NCBI GenBank assembly: GCA_945916025.1
Contig: CAMEGD010000006.1
Coordinates: forward strand, 1 to 26,493
Origin: an uncultured Clostridia bacterium
GTDB lineage: Bacteria; Bacillota; Clostridia; Tissierellales; Peptoniphilaceae
Length of the DNA: 26,493 nucleotides
Direction: 5' to 3'
The first letter of the stretch is position 1. Each line of letters starts with the position of its first letter. Shown one piece after another: positions 8,549-16,168 of this stretch. The translations under genes were made by a program, and so were the position numbers. Under the pieces are notes generated by a model. It saw nothing but the letters and a program-made list of their open reading frames with translations, searched no databases and was not told the DNA's origin.

Positions 8549-9487
8549 CTAAAACTCCTCTTTAAAGACTTTTCCCCTCCTAGCCTTAACTTCACCATAG
8601 ATTTGCATACCTAAAACAGCAGCAAAAACTACAAGACAACCAAGTAGTTCCCTTGGAGTTAGAACTTGGTCCAAAATTAGCCAGCCACTTAAAGCAGCAA
8701 AAACAGACTCTAAGCTCATAATAATAGAAGTAGTAATATTACTTAGGTGTCTTTGGCTTAGGGCCATTAAAGTAAAGGCAATTCCAGAACCAATAATTCC
8801 AGAAAACAAAATAGCAGGCAGGGCATTTTTCATTAAACCAAGATCTATATCTTCAAATAATAGGGCTAGACTTAAACATATAAAACCTGCAAAGAAAAAC
8901 CTTAAAAAAGAAAATTGGAAAGAATCTACCACCTTATTAAAATGTCCAGCAAATAAAATGTGCAAGGCAATGAAACAGGCAGAAAGTAACATAAACAAAT
9001 CTCCAGTATTTATACCAGTAACTTGGTTTAGGCTAATTAATCCAACGCCGATTAAAGCCATTATTATTCCAACCCATTGATAAAGCTCTACCCTTTTCCC
9101 CCTTAAAACTCCAATAAGTGGAACTATGATTACACTTAAAGAAGACAAAAACCCAGCCTTGCCAACAGTAGTAAGACCAATGCCAGCCTGTTGACTGGAG
9201 ATTCCCCCTACTAAAACAAAGGCACAAATTATACCACCTTGTAAGGTCTTCTTCCTTTTATCCCTTGGCCTATAAAAGCTAAGGTCCTTTGTTTCTATAT
9301 AATTTCTCATAAGTAAAATAGGTAAAACAACAGCAGCCCCTATAAACATCCTAGTAGTATTAAAGGTAAAAGGTCCCATAAACTTTGAACCTTCCTGCTG
9401 GGCTATGTAATTTAGGCCCCACAATATAGTTGCAAGTAAAAGAGACAGAGCACTTAAGACCTTAGTCCTTAAAGATATATTTTCCAT
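8549..9487 (-). CDS. EamA/DMT family transporter
   Basis: About 313 residues forming ten predicted membrane helices in two EamA repeats. The first repeat starts VLSALSLLLATILWGLNYIA, with the family's N-terminal WGLN-like signature. The second contains LFMLLSACFIALHILFAGHF and ends LSNITTSIIMSLESVFAALS followed by GWLILDQVLTPRELLGCLVV. DMT proteins export or import small metabolites such as amino acids; the substrate cannot be told from sequence. The ATG at 9487 is preferred because AAGGTGG lies 5 bp upstream; the longer frame to 9538 has no better site. The C terminus is basic and cytosolic (KARRGKVFKEEF). Confidence 0.85.
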   Translation of the reverse strand: MENISLRTKVLSALSLLLATILWGLNYIAQQEGSKFMGPFTFNTTRMFIGAAVVLPILLMRNYIETKDLSFYRPRDKRKKTLQGGIICAFVLVGGISSQQAGIGLTTVGKAGFLSSLSVIIVPLIGVLRGKRVELYQWVGIIMALIGVGLISLNQVTGINTGDLFMLLSACFIALHILFAGHFNKVVDSFQFSFLRFFFAGFICLSLALLFEDIDLGLMKNALPAILFSGIIGSGIAFTLMALSQRHLSNITTSIIMSLESVFAALSGWLILDQVLTPRELLGCLVVFAAVLGMQIYGEVKARRGKVFKEEF

Positions 9488-9572
9488 AATTCCACCTTGA
9501 TAAAAATATTTTATAATTGCTTCATATTCTATCATCACAAATTCTCAATAGCAAACCTTAAATTTTTACATT

Positions 9573-9600
9573 AAAAAAACCCGAAGAATTTTTCTTAGGG
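9573..9600 (-). terminator. Intrinsic terminator downstream of the broken gene at 9616
   Basis: On the minus strand, CCCTAAGAA pairs with TTCTTCGGG (one mismatch) across a 3-base loop and is followed by seven T. It directly follows the restored 3' end of the frameshifted gene, which supports that gene's true end near 9616. Confidence 0.75.
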
Positions 9601-9615
9601 CTGATAATCCTATAA

Positions 9616-10037
9616 TTATTTTCCTAAATCTGGAAAATAGAATCTTTTATCTTCAGAAATAATTTTGATAGACTCAAGGTCTTTTTCATCACTTTCAAAA
9701 GATATGTTTACACTACCATTTTTCCCAGGATTTTGTTCATGAAAATCTATACCTTCCTTAGAATTTTCAATTTCAAAAAAGTTCCCACTTTAACTGTGTA
9801 TATACTGTTATAAGCTCGAAAGAAATAGTGTATCCTACCATAAAAGGAAAGGCCATCTAGGTCTCTCATCCTAGCTAAATGTACACTGTCAATCCCCTTA
9901 GGATAGTCTGAATCACCATAGTCTAGGCCAAGTAAAATTTCAGGAACTACTTCTTTATCTTCTATTATAATAGGTTTTAAATCCAAAAACTGATAAAGTA
10001 CTTCATTTTCCATATTAGAATTAGACTTTAAAAGCAC
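9616..10037 (-). pseudogene. Hypothetical protein gene split by a one-base frameshift in a T-run
   Basis: The intact frame gives 96 residues (MLLKSNSN..., or starting at MENEVLYQ at 10013) and ends shortly after VKVGTF. At that point the coding strand has six T (plus-strand A at 9775-9780). If one more T were present, reading would continue FFEIENSKEGIDFHEQNPGK and on to FYFPDLGK, stopping at 9616 just before a good terminator. The joined product is about 140 residues, soluble and acidic, with no family I recognise. A -1 ribosomal or transcriptional slip on T TTT TTG would have the same effect. Simple loss of a base, or a homopolymer sequencing error, is likelier. No clear ribosome site is seen at either start. 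Confidence 0.6.
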
Positions 10038-10074
10038 TTAAAATTTTCTCACTAGCCCCATCAACTTCTAAGGC

Positions 10075-10267
10075 ATTATACATTAATCAATTTAATATAG
10101 ACAATATTAATTATTACCTAGATTATATAAGTGTTTTTTCAAAATTAGAAATTAGAATAATATACAATATAGCAACCTTGGGTTTTTATCTTAACTATGA
10201 AAATATAAGCTTGAAAATCATGGATAGTTTAGTAGAAAATATTGATGAGAGTTGGAATTTTTTTTGA
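10075..10267 (+). pseudogene. Remnant reading frame without a start codon
   Basis: Between the broken gene at 9616 and dprA, the plus strand has an open frame reading ALYINQFNIDNINYYLDYIS, then KLEIRIIYNIATLGFYLNYE, and ending SLVENIDESWNFF before TGA at 10265-10267. It looks protein-like (amphipathic, helical) but has no ATG or ribosome site near its beginning. The minus strand here also holds a 20-codon frame (10021-10083) that could be the decayed front of the gene at 9616. Best read as a scar with fragments of two genes. Family not recognised; a C-terminal piece of a helical regulator is possible but unproven. Confidence 0.3.
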
Positions 10268-10281
10268 CTTCTTATATAACA

Positions 10282-11358
10282 TTAATTCCTATGAAATTCG
10301 GAATTTCCACTTTGTCTAATAATATCCTTCATTTCTAAAAGTGTTAAAGTAGATGAGACTTCTTGGATGGACATCTGTGTTCCCTCCATAATCTTATCTA
10401 TATGGTTTAGGCCTCTATCTATAAGGTCTAAGACTGTCCTTTCACTTTCATTCAATTCAAAAATAATTTCTTCTTCCTTCTTTTCATAGTCTAAAAATTC
10501 AGGAATTACTGATGTAATATCTTCGATTTCTATTAATGGAATAGCTCCATCTCTAATTAACTTATTAGTCCCCATACTATAAATAGAATTAATATTTCCA
10601 GGAACTGCAAAGACTTCCTTTCCCTGTTCTGCTCCACACCTAGCAGTTATTAAAGATCCAGATTTTTCTTTAGCCTCTGCTACTATAACCCCTTGGGATA
10701 ATCCTGAAATTATCCTATTTCTCTCTGGAAAATAAAAGGCTTGGGCCTGAGTTCCCAGTGGATATTCACTAATTATGGACCCTTCCTTATACATCCTTTC
10801 ATAAAGCCTTGAGTTAGTAGCTGGAAACTTAATATCAACTCCGGTTCCCAAAACTCCTATGGAATAGGCCCCATTATCAAGGGCTACCTTGTGGGAAGTA
10901 GCATCTATGCCCTGGGCCATACCACTTACAATAGTAACATTTAGGCTACTTAATTCCCGTACAAATTTCTCAACTACATACTTTCCATAGTCAGTAGCCT
11001 TCCTAGCCCCAACTACGGCAATCCTTATATTTGACAGATCCAATTCCCTTCCCTTTACATAAAGGACCCTTGGTGGTCTTTCTATAAAGTTAAGGTCCAT
11101 TGGGTAGTCATCATCCATTATTGTAATTACTTGGTCTGCCTTTTTATTAATATTTTCAACTAGCTTTTTTATGTAGTCCTTTTTTCTACTTTCTAGGATT
11201 TTTTCTATACTAGTTTCCTTTGAGTTTGGAATATTCCTAAGTTCTTCTTCAGTCATAGTTAAGACTTCCTCTAGGTTTTCCAATTCCAAAATAGAATCTA
11301 AATATTTGTCATTTAAAAACAAGGAGTGTAAATAAATTAAAATATCCCTATCTTTCAT
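10282..11358 (-). CDS. dprA: DNA processing protein DprA/Smf
   Basis: A 358-residue single-strand DNA-binding protein that protects incoming DNA and loads RecA during transformation. The N-terminal helical part is followed by a Rossmann-like DprA domain with IAVVGARKATDYGKYVVEKF, VSGMAQGIDATSHKVAL and GVLGTGVDIKFPATNSRLYE. After these come FPERNRIISGLSQGVIVAEA and SGSLITARCGAEQGKEVFAV. A winged-helix-like C terminus (about 300-358) follows. Its ATG shares one base with the comM stop (TAATG), so the two are translationally coupled. Confidence 0.97.
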   Translation of the reverse strand: MKDRDILIYLHSLFLNDKYLDSILELENLEEVLTMTEEELRNIPNSKETSIEKILESRKKDYIKKLVENINKKADQVITIMDDDYPMDLNFIERPPRVLYVKGRELDLSNIRIAVVGARKATDYGKYVVEKFVRELSSLNVTIVSGMAQGIDATSHKVALDNGAYSIGVLGTGVDIKFPATNSRLYERMYKEGSIISEYPLGTQAQAFYFPERNRIISGLSQGVIVAEAKEKSGSLITARCGAEQGKEVFAVPGNINSIYSMGTNKLIRDGAIPLIEIEDITSVIPEFLDYEKKEEEIIFELNESERTVLDLIDRGLNHIDKIMEGTQMSIQEVSSTLTLLEMKDIIRQSGNSEFHRN

Positions 11359-12890
11359 TAGTTATTCCCCCAGTAGTTGGTATCTATTACCCTGTATCTA
11401 ATAGCCTCTAGTAGGTGATAGTCCTTTATTTCTTCAGACCCTTCCAAGTCAGCAATTGTCCTGGAAACCTTTAGGATTTTGTTATAGGCCCTAGCTGAAA
11501 AAGCATACTTCTTAAAGGCCATTTGAATTATTCCCTTTAGGTTCTTGTCTAATTTTACGTACTTGTTTATTAACTTGTCTGGGATTTGGGAGTTAGAATA
11601 AATCCTTTGGCTCTTAAACCTTTCAAGTTGGATTTCTCTGGCCCTGTTTACCCTTTCTAAAATTGACTCTGAAGATTCAGACTTTTCAGAAGAGGAAAGA
11701 TCAGAAAACTCCACAGGCTTTACTTCCACATGGATGTCTATCCTGTCTAATAAAGGAGCAGAAATCTTTCCAAGATACCTGTTAATATCCCTAGGACTAC
11801 AAGTACACTCGTGGGTAGGATCTCCATAGTAGCCGCATGGACAAGGATTTAATGAACACAAAAACAAAAAGTCAGATGGGTACTGTAAAGTAGCACTTAC
11901 CCTGGAGATATTTACTACTCCGTCTTCCATTGGCTGTCTTAAGGATTCTATAACATTTTTATTAAACTCTGGTAATTCATCTAAAAACAAGACTCCATTG
12001 TGGGCAAGGGAAACTTCCCCTGGCTTTGGAATCTTTCCACCACCAATTAAGGATGCCATAGAGGCAGTGTGGTGGGGAGACCTAAAGGGTCTCTTAGTAA
12101 TAAGGCCTTGGTTTTTCAAAAGGCCTGAAACAGAATAGATTTTTGTAACTTCAATAGCCTCCTCAAAGGTAAGCCTTGGGAGGATAGATGGAAGCCTCTT
12201 AGCTGCCATGGTCTTTCCAGATCCAGGAGGTCCCAGCATTAAAAGATTGTGAGATCCAGCAGCTGAAATCTCAAGGGCACGTTTTAGCTGTTCCTGGCCT
12301 CTCATATCTTCAAAATTTAAAGAAGCCTTTTCATTGTTTTCTAAAAAATATGAATCCACAACAAACCTATCAATAATAAACTTGTTATCTAAAAAGCCCA
12401 CAACATCGTTTAGGTCCTTTACAGGATAGACTTCCACATCTTGGACAACTGCACATTCATTTTTGTTGTGGTCTGAAACTATAAATTTAGTATATCCTAG
12501 TTCTCTACAGGATATTACCATAGGTAGGGCTCCGTCAATTCTATTTACCCTACCATCTAGGGAAAGTTCCCCTAAAAATATGTACTGGCTAGCCCTTTCC
12601 ATATCTAGCTGGTCGCTGGAAGCTAAAATCCCAAGTGCTATAGCTAGGTCGATTTGGGTTCCGTCTTTTTTTATATTTGCAGGAGCAAGGTTAGTAACTA
12701 TCTTGGCAATTGGAAATTCAAAACCAGAATTTTTTATAGCTGCCTTAGCCCTTTCAGAAGACTCCTTTATGGCAGTATCTGGAAGACCAACTATTGAAAA
12801 CTTAGGCATTCCCCTAGAAATATCAGTCTCTACATTTATAATATGTCCCTTTAATCCTTCAAGGGTACAAGTCTTTATATTAGAAAACAT
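11358..12890 (-). CDS. comM: YifB/ComM family AAA+ Mg-chelatase-like protein
   Basis: 510 residues. The N-terminal Lon-protease-like domain contains GLPDTAIKESSERAKAAIKN. The AAA+ core has Walker A LGPPGSGKTMAAKRLPSILP and a Walker B region GVLFLDELPEF, plus RSPHHTASMASLIGGG. A cysteine-rich insert reads LNPCPCGYYGDPTHECTCSP. ComM-type proteins are hexameric helicases that drive branch migration during integration of transforming DNA (shown for Vibrio ComM). The ATG is preceded by AGGAGG and by an extended -10 promoter, so comM-dprA forms its own operon. Both partners suggest that DNA uptake or recombination capacity is retained. Confidence 0.95.
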   Translation of the reverse strand: MFSNIKTCTLEGLKGHIINVETDISRGMPKFSIVGLPDTAIKESSERAKAAIKNSGFEFPIAKIVTNLAPANIKKDGTQIDLAIALGILASSDQLDMERASQYIFLGELSLDGRVNRIDGALPMVISCRELGYTKFIVSDHNKNECAVVQDVEVYPVKDLNDVVGFLDNKFIIDRFVVDSYFLENNEKASLNFEDMRGQEQLKRALEISAAGSHNLLMLGPPGSGKTMAAKRLPSILPRLTFEEAIEVTKIYSVSGLLKNQGLITKRPFRSPHHTASMASLIGGGKIPKPGEVSLAHNGVLFLDELPEFNKNVIESLRQPMEDGVVNISRVSATLQYPSDFLFLCSLNPCPCGYYGDPTHECTCSPRDINRYLGKISAPLLDRIDIHVEVKPVEFSDLSSSEKSESSESILERVNRAREIQLERFKSQRIYSNSQIPDKLINKYVKLDKNLKGIIQMAFKKYAFSARAYNKILKVSRTIADLEGSEEIKDYHLLEAIRYRVIDTNYWGNN

Positions 12891-12924
12891 AAAACCTCCT
12901 AATTAATGAATAATTATTATTTTA

Positions 12925-12933
12925 ATTATACCA
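12925..12933 (-). promoter_or_regulatory. Extended -10 promoter of comM-dprA
   Basis: The minus strand reads TGGTATAAT, a TG-extended -10, about 35 bp before the comM start and just past the rnhB terminator. No convincing -35 is present, which extended -10 promoters tolerate. Confidence 0.55.
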
Positions 12934-12942
12934 TAGAAAGTT

Positions 12943-12971
12943 AAAAAGATAGGCATATTTACCTATCTTTT
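12943..12971 (-). terminator. Intrinsic terminator after rnhB-yraN
   Basis: On the minus strand, AAAGATAGG pairs with CCTATCTTT across an 8-base loop, followed by further T. It lies 7 bp past the stop and separates rbgA-rnhB from comM-dprA. Confidence 0.8.
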
Positions 12972-12977
12972 AGTGGT

Positions 12978-13967
12978 TTACCAAAAGGCGTCTTCATAGT
13001 GGTTTATTATTTCCTTGTCAGTATATATTTCTATAACATCAAATCTAGGCTGCAAGTTTTCTAGACCATTGGAGTGGTAGTAGATTTCTGCTGCCATTTT
13101 TATTTTCTTTTGTTTGTTTTTATCTACTGCTTCATAGCCGTAGCCATAGGAGTCGTCTTTTCTAGACTTTACTTCTACAAAGACAAGGTAGTGGTCTTTT
13201 CTAGCTATTAGGTCGATTTCTCCACTGTAGACCTTGTAGTTTCTTCCTATTATCTTATAGCCGTTTTTTTCTAAGTATTCTAAGGCCTTGTTTTCCCCTT
13301 GGTCTCCTATAATCTTGCTTTGGTCTTTCCATTTTTGTAGGTTTTTTAAAAAACTAGTTCTGTGGATTTCGCAGGGGCCTAGATTTATAAGAGCTTCCCT
13401 GTGGGTCTTAGTCCCGTAGCCCTTGTGCTTTGAGAATTCGTAGCCGGGATATTTTTCTTCCCATTCTTTACAAAGATTGTCCCTATAAACCTTGGCTAGA
13501 ATTGAGGCTGCTCCTACTGTATAACAAAGGTCATCTCCCTTGTTTAAGGAAGTACAAGGAAGGCTGGATTTTATTTTTACAGAATCAACTAAGACCATGT
13601 CTGGAACTATGTTCTTTTCCTTTAGCTTTTTAGTAAGGTCTTCTAGAGCCTTTTCCATAGACATAATTGTGGCTTGTAGGATATTTACCTTGTCGATTAC
13701 CCTTGGAGGGGCTCCTGCTATGGAGAATCCTATGGCCTTTTCCTTAATCTTTCCTGCTAATTCCCTTCTCTTTTTGTCTGATAGTTTCTTAGAGTCTTTT
13801 ATGCCATCTATTAAATCTTCCTTTAGGTCCTCATCTATAAGGCACCTTAGGTCAAAACACACAGCACAGACTATTACATCTCCTGCTAGGGGCCCTCTTC
13901 CTACTTCATCTATTCCTACAATGTACCTTTTCCCCTCAAGGATCAGGTCCCTTTCTATATCAAACAT
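12978..13967 (-). CDS. rnhB: Ribonuclease HII fused to a YraN (UPF0102) nuclease-like domain
   Basis: A 329-residue fusion. Residues 1-210 are RNase HII, which cuts RNA in RNA-DNA hybrids and removes single ribonucleotides. Catalytic acids are visible as D20-E21 in VGIDEVGRGPLAG, D128 in LVDS and D163 in AASILAKVYRD. Residues 218-329 are YraN-like: GDQGENKALEYLEKNGYKII, SGEIDLIARK (E250, D252), then FVEVKSRK (E265, K267), the acidic-lysine pattern of a restriction-like nuclease fold. The two genes are neighbours in many bacteria; here they share one frame with no stop or internal ribosome site seen near the joint (SFLKNLQKWKDQSKIIGDQG). The ATG shares one base with the rbgA stop. Confidence 0.95.
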   Translation of the reverse strand: MFDIERDLILEGKRYIVGIDEVGRGPLAGDVIVCAVCFDLRCLIDEDLKEDLIDGIKDSKKLSDKKRRELAGKIKEKAIGFSIAGAPPRVIDKVNILQATIMSMEKALEDLTKKLKEKNIVPDMVLVDSVKIKSSLPCTSLNKGDDLCYTVGAASILAKVYRDNLCKEWEEKYPGYEFSKHKGYGTKTHREALINLGPCEIHRTSFLKNLQKWKDQSKIIGDQGENKALEYLEKNGYKIIGRNYKVYSGEIDLIARKDHYLVFVEVKSRKDDSYGYGYEAVDKNKQKKIKMAAEIYYHSNGLENLQPRFDVIEIYTDKEIINHYEDAFW

Positions 13968-14812
13968 TACACAGTCTCCAAACTAATCCTTCCAATAGTT
14001 CCCTTCCTAAATTCATCTAGGATAATATCAGTTACTCGAGAATAATCTACTTCGCTTCCCCTCATAATTGCCCCTCTTTTTCTGGCAATTTCTTCCATAT
14101 TTTCTAAAGGAGTGGCCTGAATGGAAATATTAAATCTTTCTTCTAAAAGGTCAGGATATTTCTTCCCTAGTTTTTCTATTAGTCTTAAGGCTACTTCGTC
14201 CTTTGGTAAAACTTCATCCTTAATAGAACCAATATAGGCAAGGTTTAGGGCTAGTTCTTCAGATTGGAACTTTGGCCATAAAACCCCTGGAGTGTCTAGT
14301 AGTAGCATCCTATCTTCTACCTTTATCCATTGGTTGGTCCTAGTTATGCCAGGTTTGTTCCCTGTCTTAGTGGACTTTCTATTTGCTAGGGAGTTTATTA
14401 GGGTAGACTTACCAACGTTAGGTACACCTATAATCATGGCCCTTACTTGGTTAGATATTATGCCCCTATCTCTGTCTCTTTGTCTTTTGTCTTCCATAAC
14501 CCTATCTACTTCGTCTAGTAGGTTAGATATTCCCTTTCCAGAATTTGCATTTACAGATACTACTGAAATGTTACGTTCCTTATAATAAGCAATCCACCTG
14601 TCGTTTTCCTTTGGATCAGCAAGGTCTGACTTATTAAATATCAAAATCCTAGGCTTGTCTCCTATTAGTTCAGGTATCATTGGGTTTTCAGATGCCCTAG
14701 GGGCCCTAGCGTCTATAAGTTCCAAGACTATGTCTACCTTTTTTAGGTTTTCTTTTATAGACTCAGAAGTCTTTTTCATGTGGCCTGGATACCAGTTTAA
14801 ATTTAAATTCAT
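13967..14812 (-). CDS. rbgA: Ribosome biogenesis GTPase RbgA/YlqF
   Basis: A circularly permuted GTPase of about 281 residues needed for late 50S assembly (loading of L16 in Bacillus subtilis). Motifs run in permuted order: G4 NKSDL comes first, then G1 GVPNVGKSTLIN, then G3 DTPGVLWP. The N terminus NWYPGHMKKTSESI is typical of the family, and the C-terminal RNA-binding region ends GTIGRISLETV. The ATG at 14812 is chosen because AGGAG lies 9 bp before it; the longest frame begins with a TTG that abuts this site. It heads the rbgA-rnhB unit. Confidence 0.96.
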   Translation of the reverse strand: MNLNLNWYPGHMKKTSESIKENLKKVDIVLELIDARAPRASENPMIPELIGDKPRILIFNKSDLADPKENDRWIAYYKERNISVVSVNANSGKGISNLLDEVDRVMEDKRQRDRDRGIISNQVRAMIIGVPNVGKSTLINSLANRKSTKTGNKPGITRTNQWIKVEDRMLLLDTPGVLWPKFQSEELALNLAYIGSIKDEVLPKDEVALRLIEKLGKKYPDLLEERFNISIQATPLENMEEIARKRGAIMRGSEVDYSRVTDIILDEFRKGTIGRISLETV

Positions 14813-14898
14813 ATATCTCAACTCCTAAAAGTTATTTGCTCCTTTAATTCTATCATAAGTTAAGACAATTTATAATTAATCTCAAAAACTAATGACCT

Positions 14899-14926
14899 TG
14901 TAAAATGTGAAGACTTGAGTTACAAT
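14899..14926 (+). promoter_or_regulatory. Predicted promoter of the B12 operon
   Basis: TTGTAA (14899-14904) and TACAAT (14921-14926) are 16 bp apart. Transcription would begin near 14933, shortly before the first riboswitch stem at 14951. Confidence 0.5.
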
Positions 14927-14950
14927 TAACTTGTACAATTTCATATTTAA

Positions 14951-15048
14951 TTGGCAAAGACAAAAGGAATACGGTTAGAATCCGTAACAGCACCCTTGCT
15001 ACTGTAAAAACCTAAGAGTTTTGAGTCACGACACTTTTCCTTTACCAA
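14951..15048 (+). promoter_or_regulatory. Cobalamin riboswitch aptamer
   Basis: The outer stem forms from TTGGCAAAG (14951-14959) and CTTTACCAA (15040-15048). Inside are the conserved cobalamin core elements: AAAAGGAA, then a small hairpin ACGGTTAGAATCCGT, followed by ACAGCACCCTTGCTACTGT and the B12-box-like GAGTCACGAC. This matches the class that binds cobalamins and switches off uptake genes. Directly downstream are a hairpin GAAATATT..AATATTTC (15054-15077) and an intrinsic terminator, so control is probably by premature termination. The genes that follow are a BtuFCD-type importer, which agrees. Confidence 0.9.
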
Positions 15049-15098
15049 ATTAAGAAATATTTCAGGGGTAATATTTCGATTTTGTATTTAAATCCAAT

Positions 15099-15131
15099 GA
15101 CCTTGAGCTTTCAAGGTCTTTTGTTTTTTTA
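15099..15131 (+). terminator. Riboswitch expression-platform terminator
   Basis: GACCTTGA pairs perfectly with TCAAGGTC across GCTT and is followed by TTTTG and a T7 run, 30 bp before the btuF start. The position between aptamer and first gene identifies it as the regulated terminator. The competing antiterminator pairing was not resolved by eye. Confidence 0.88.
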
Positions 15132-15160
15132 CCCCTCAATAAAATAAGTGAGGAAAGAAT

Positions 15161-16168
15161 ATGAAAGAAAGAAGTATCTTAAAAAATCTAAAGGGAATTT
15201 TCCTTTTAGTCATGGTTTTAGTCCTTTCTATCGGACTAAGTGCATGTGCAGACAAGGGACAAGAAGCTACAAGTCCTGAAAATAAAGTAGTTGAAGAAAC
15301 AAATGAAACTACAGAAGAAGCTACAAGTTCAGAAAAACCAACTGAAGACCCAAGTGGTAGCCCAATTACTATTCCAGAAAGTGTAGACAAAATTGTAGTT
15401 ATGGCTCCATCATACTTGGAAACTATTATAAACTTAGGTCAAGTTGATAAGGTTGTTGGAATCGACACCCAAAGTCAACTTTTAGGATATGAAGAAATAA
15501 ATGCTGATTTTCCAACCTTTGATATGATGGCTCCAGATACAGAAGTCCTAGCTAGTTTAGAACCAGATTTAGTATTTGTTTCAGGAGTTACTGACATAAG
15601 CGGAAAGGACCTATATAAGGACCTAAAAGACCTTGGGATTACAGTAATAAATATTCCAACAGCAAACAGTCTAGAAGAACTTGAAAGACATATAATGTTT
15701 TTGGGAAATGTCCTAGATAAAAATGAAAAAGCAACTGAAATCGTAGAAACTCTAAAGGCAGAAATAGAAAAAGTTAGAGAAATTAGCTCAACAATCACAG
15801 ACAAAAAGACTGTGTACTTTGAAATAGCTGCAGCTCCAAACTCCTACAGTTTTGGAAAAAATGTATATTTAAATGAGCTAATAGAAATCATTGGAGCAGA
15901 AAATGTTCTAAGTGATCAAGAAGGATGGCTATCAGTGGAACAAGAGGGCCTAGTAGCAAAAAATCCTGATGTAATATTAACTAATGTAACCTATGTTGAA
16001 GACCCAGTAGCAGAAATCCTAAGTAGGGATGGCTGGGGAGAAGTAGAGGCAGTTAAAAACAAGGAAGTCTATTATATAGACAATTCCAGCTCTTCCCTAC
16101 CAAACGAAAATTTAGTTAAGGCCCTAAATGAAATGGCTAAGGTGGTTTATCCAGATATTTATGAGTAA
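15161..16168 (+). CDS. btuF: Cobalamin ABC transporter substrate-binding lipoprotein
   Basis: 335 residues. A signal peptide with a hydrophobic core ends in the lipobox LSAC (C29), so it is a membrane-anchored lipoprotein. An acidic linker rich in E, T and S (30-65) follows, then a two-lobed BtuF/FecB-type domain: IVVMAPSYLETIINLGQVDK, ASLEPDLVFVSG and AKNPDVILTN. The ATG follows GAGGAAAG. The cobalamin riboswitch just upstream and the BtuC and BtuD genes downstream indicate a corrinoid ligand rather than a siderophore. The gene overlaps btuC by 8 nt. The ligand is inferred from the riboswitch. Confidence 0.88.
   Translation: MKERSILKNLKGIFLLVMVLVLSIGLSACADKGQEATSPENKVVEETNETTEEATSSEKPTEDPSGSPITIPESVDKIVVMAPSYLETIINLGQVDKVVGIDTQSQLLGYEEINADFPTFDMMAPDTEVLASLEPDLVFVSGVTDISGKDLYKDLKDLGITVINIPTANSLEELERHIMFLGNVLDKNEKATEIVETLKAEIEKVREISSTITDKKTVYFEIAAAPNSYSFGKNVYLNELIEIIGAENVLSDQEGWLSVEQEGLVAKNPDVILTNVTYVEDPVAEILSRDGWGEVEAVKNKEVYYIDNSSSSLPNENLVKALNEMAKVVYPDIYE

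Noticed and set aside
14891..15105. Direct repeat AATGACCTTG at 14891-14900 and 15096-15105
   Set aside because: Only 10 bp; the first copy overlaps the promoter and the second is part of the terminator stem. Probably chance.
16128..16160. Longer start for btuC
   Set aside because: No ribosome site, and the extra residues overlap btuF; the start at 16161 matches the family N terminus and overlaps the stop.
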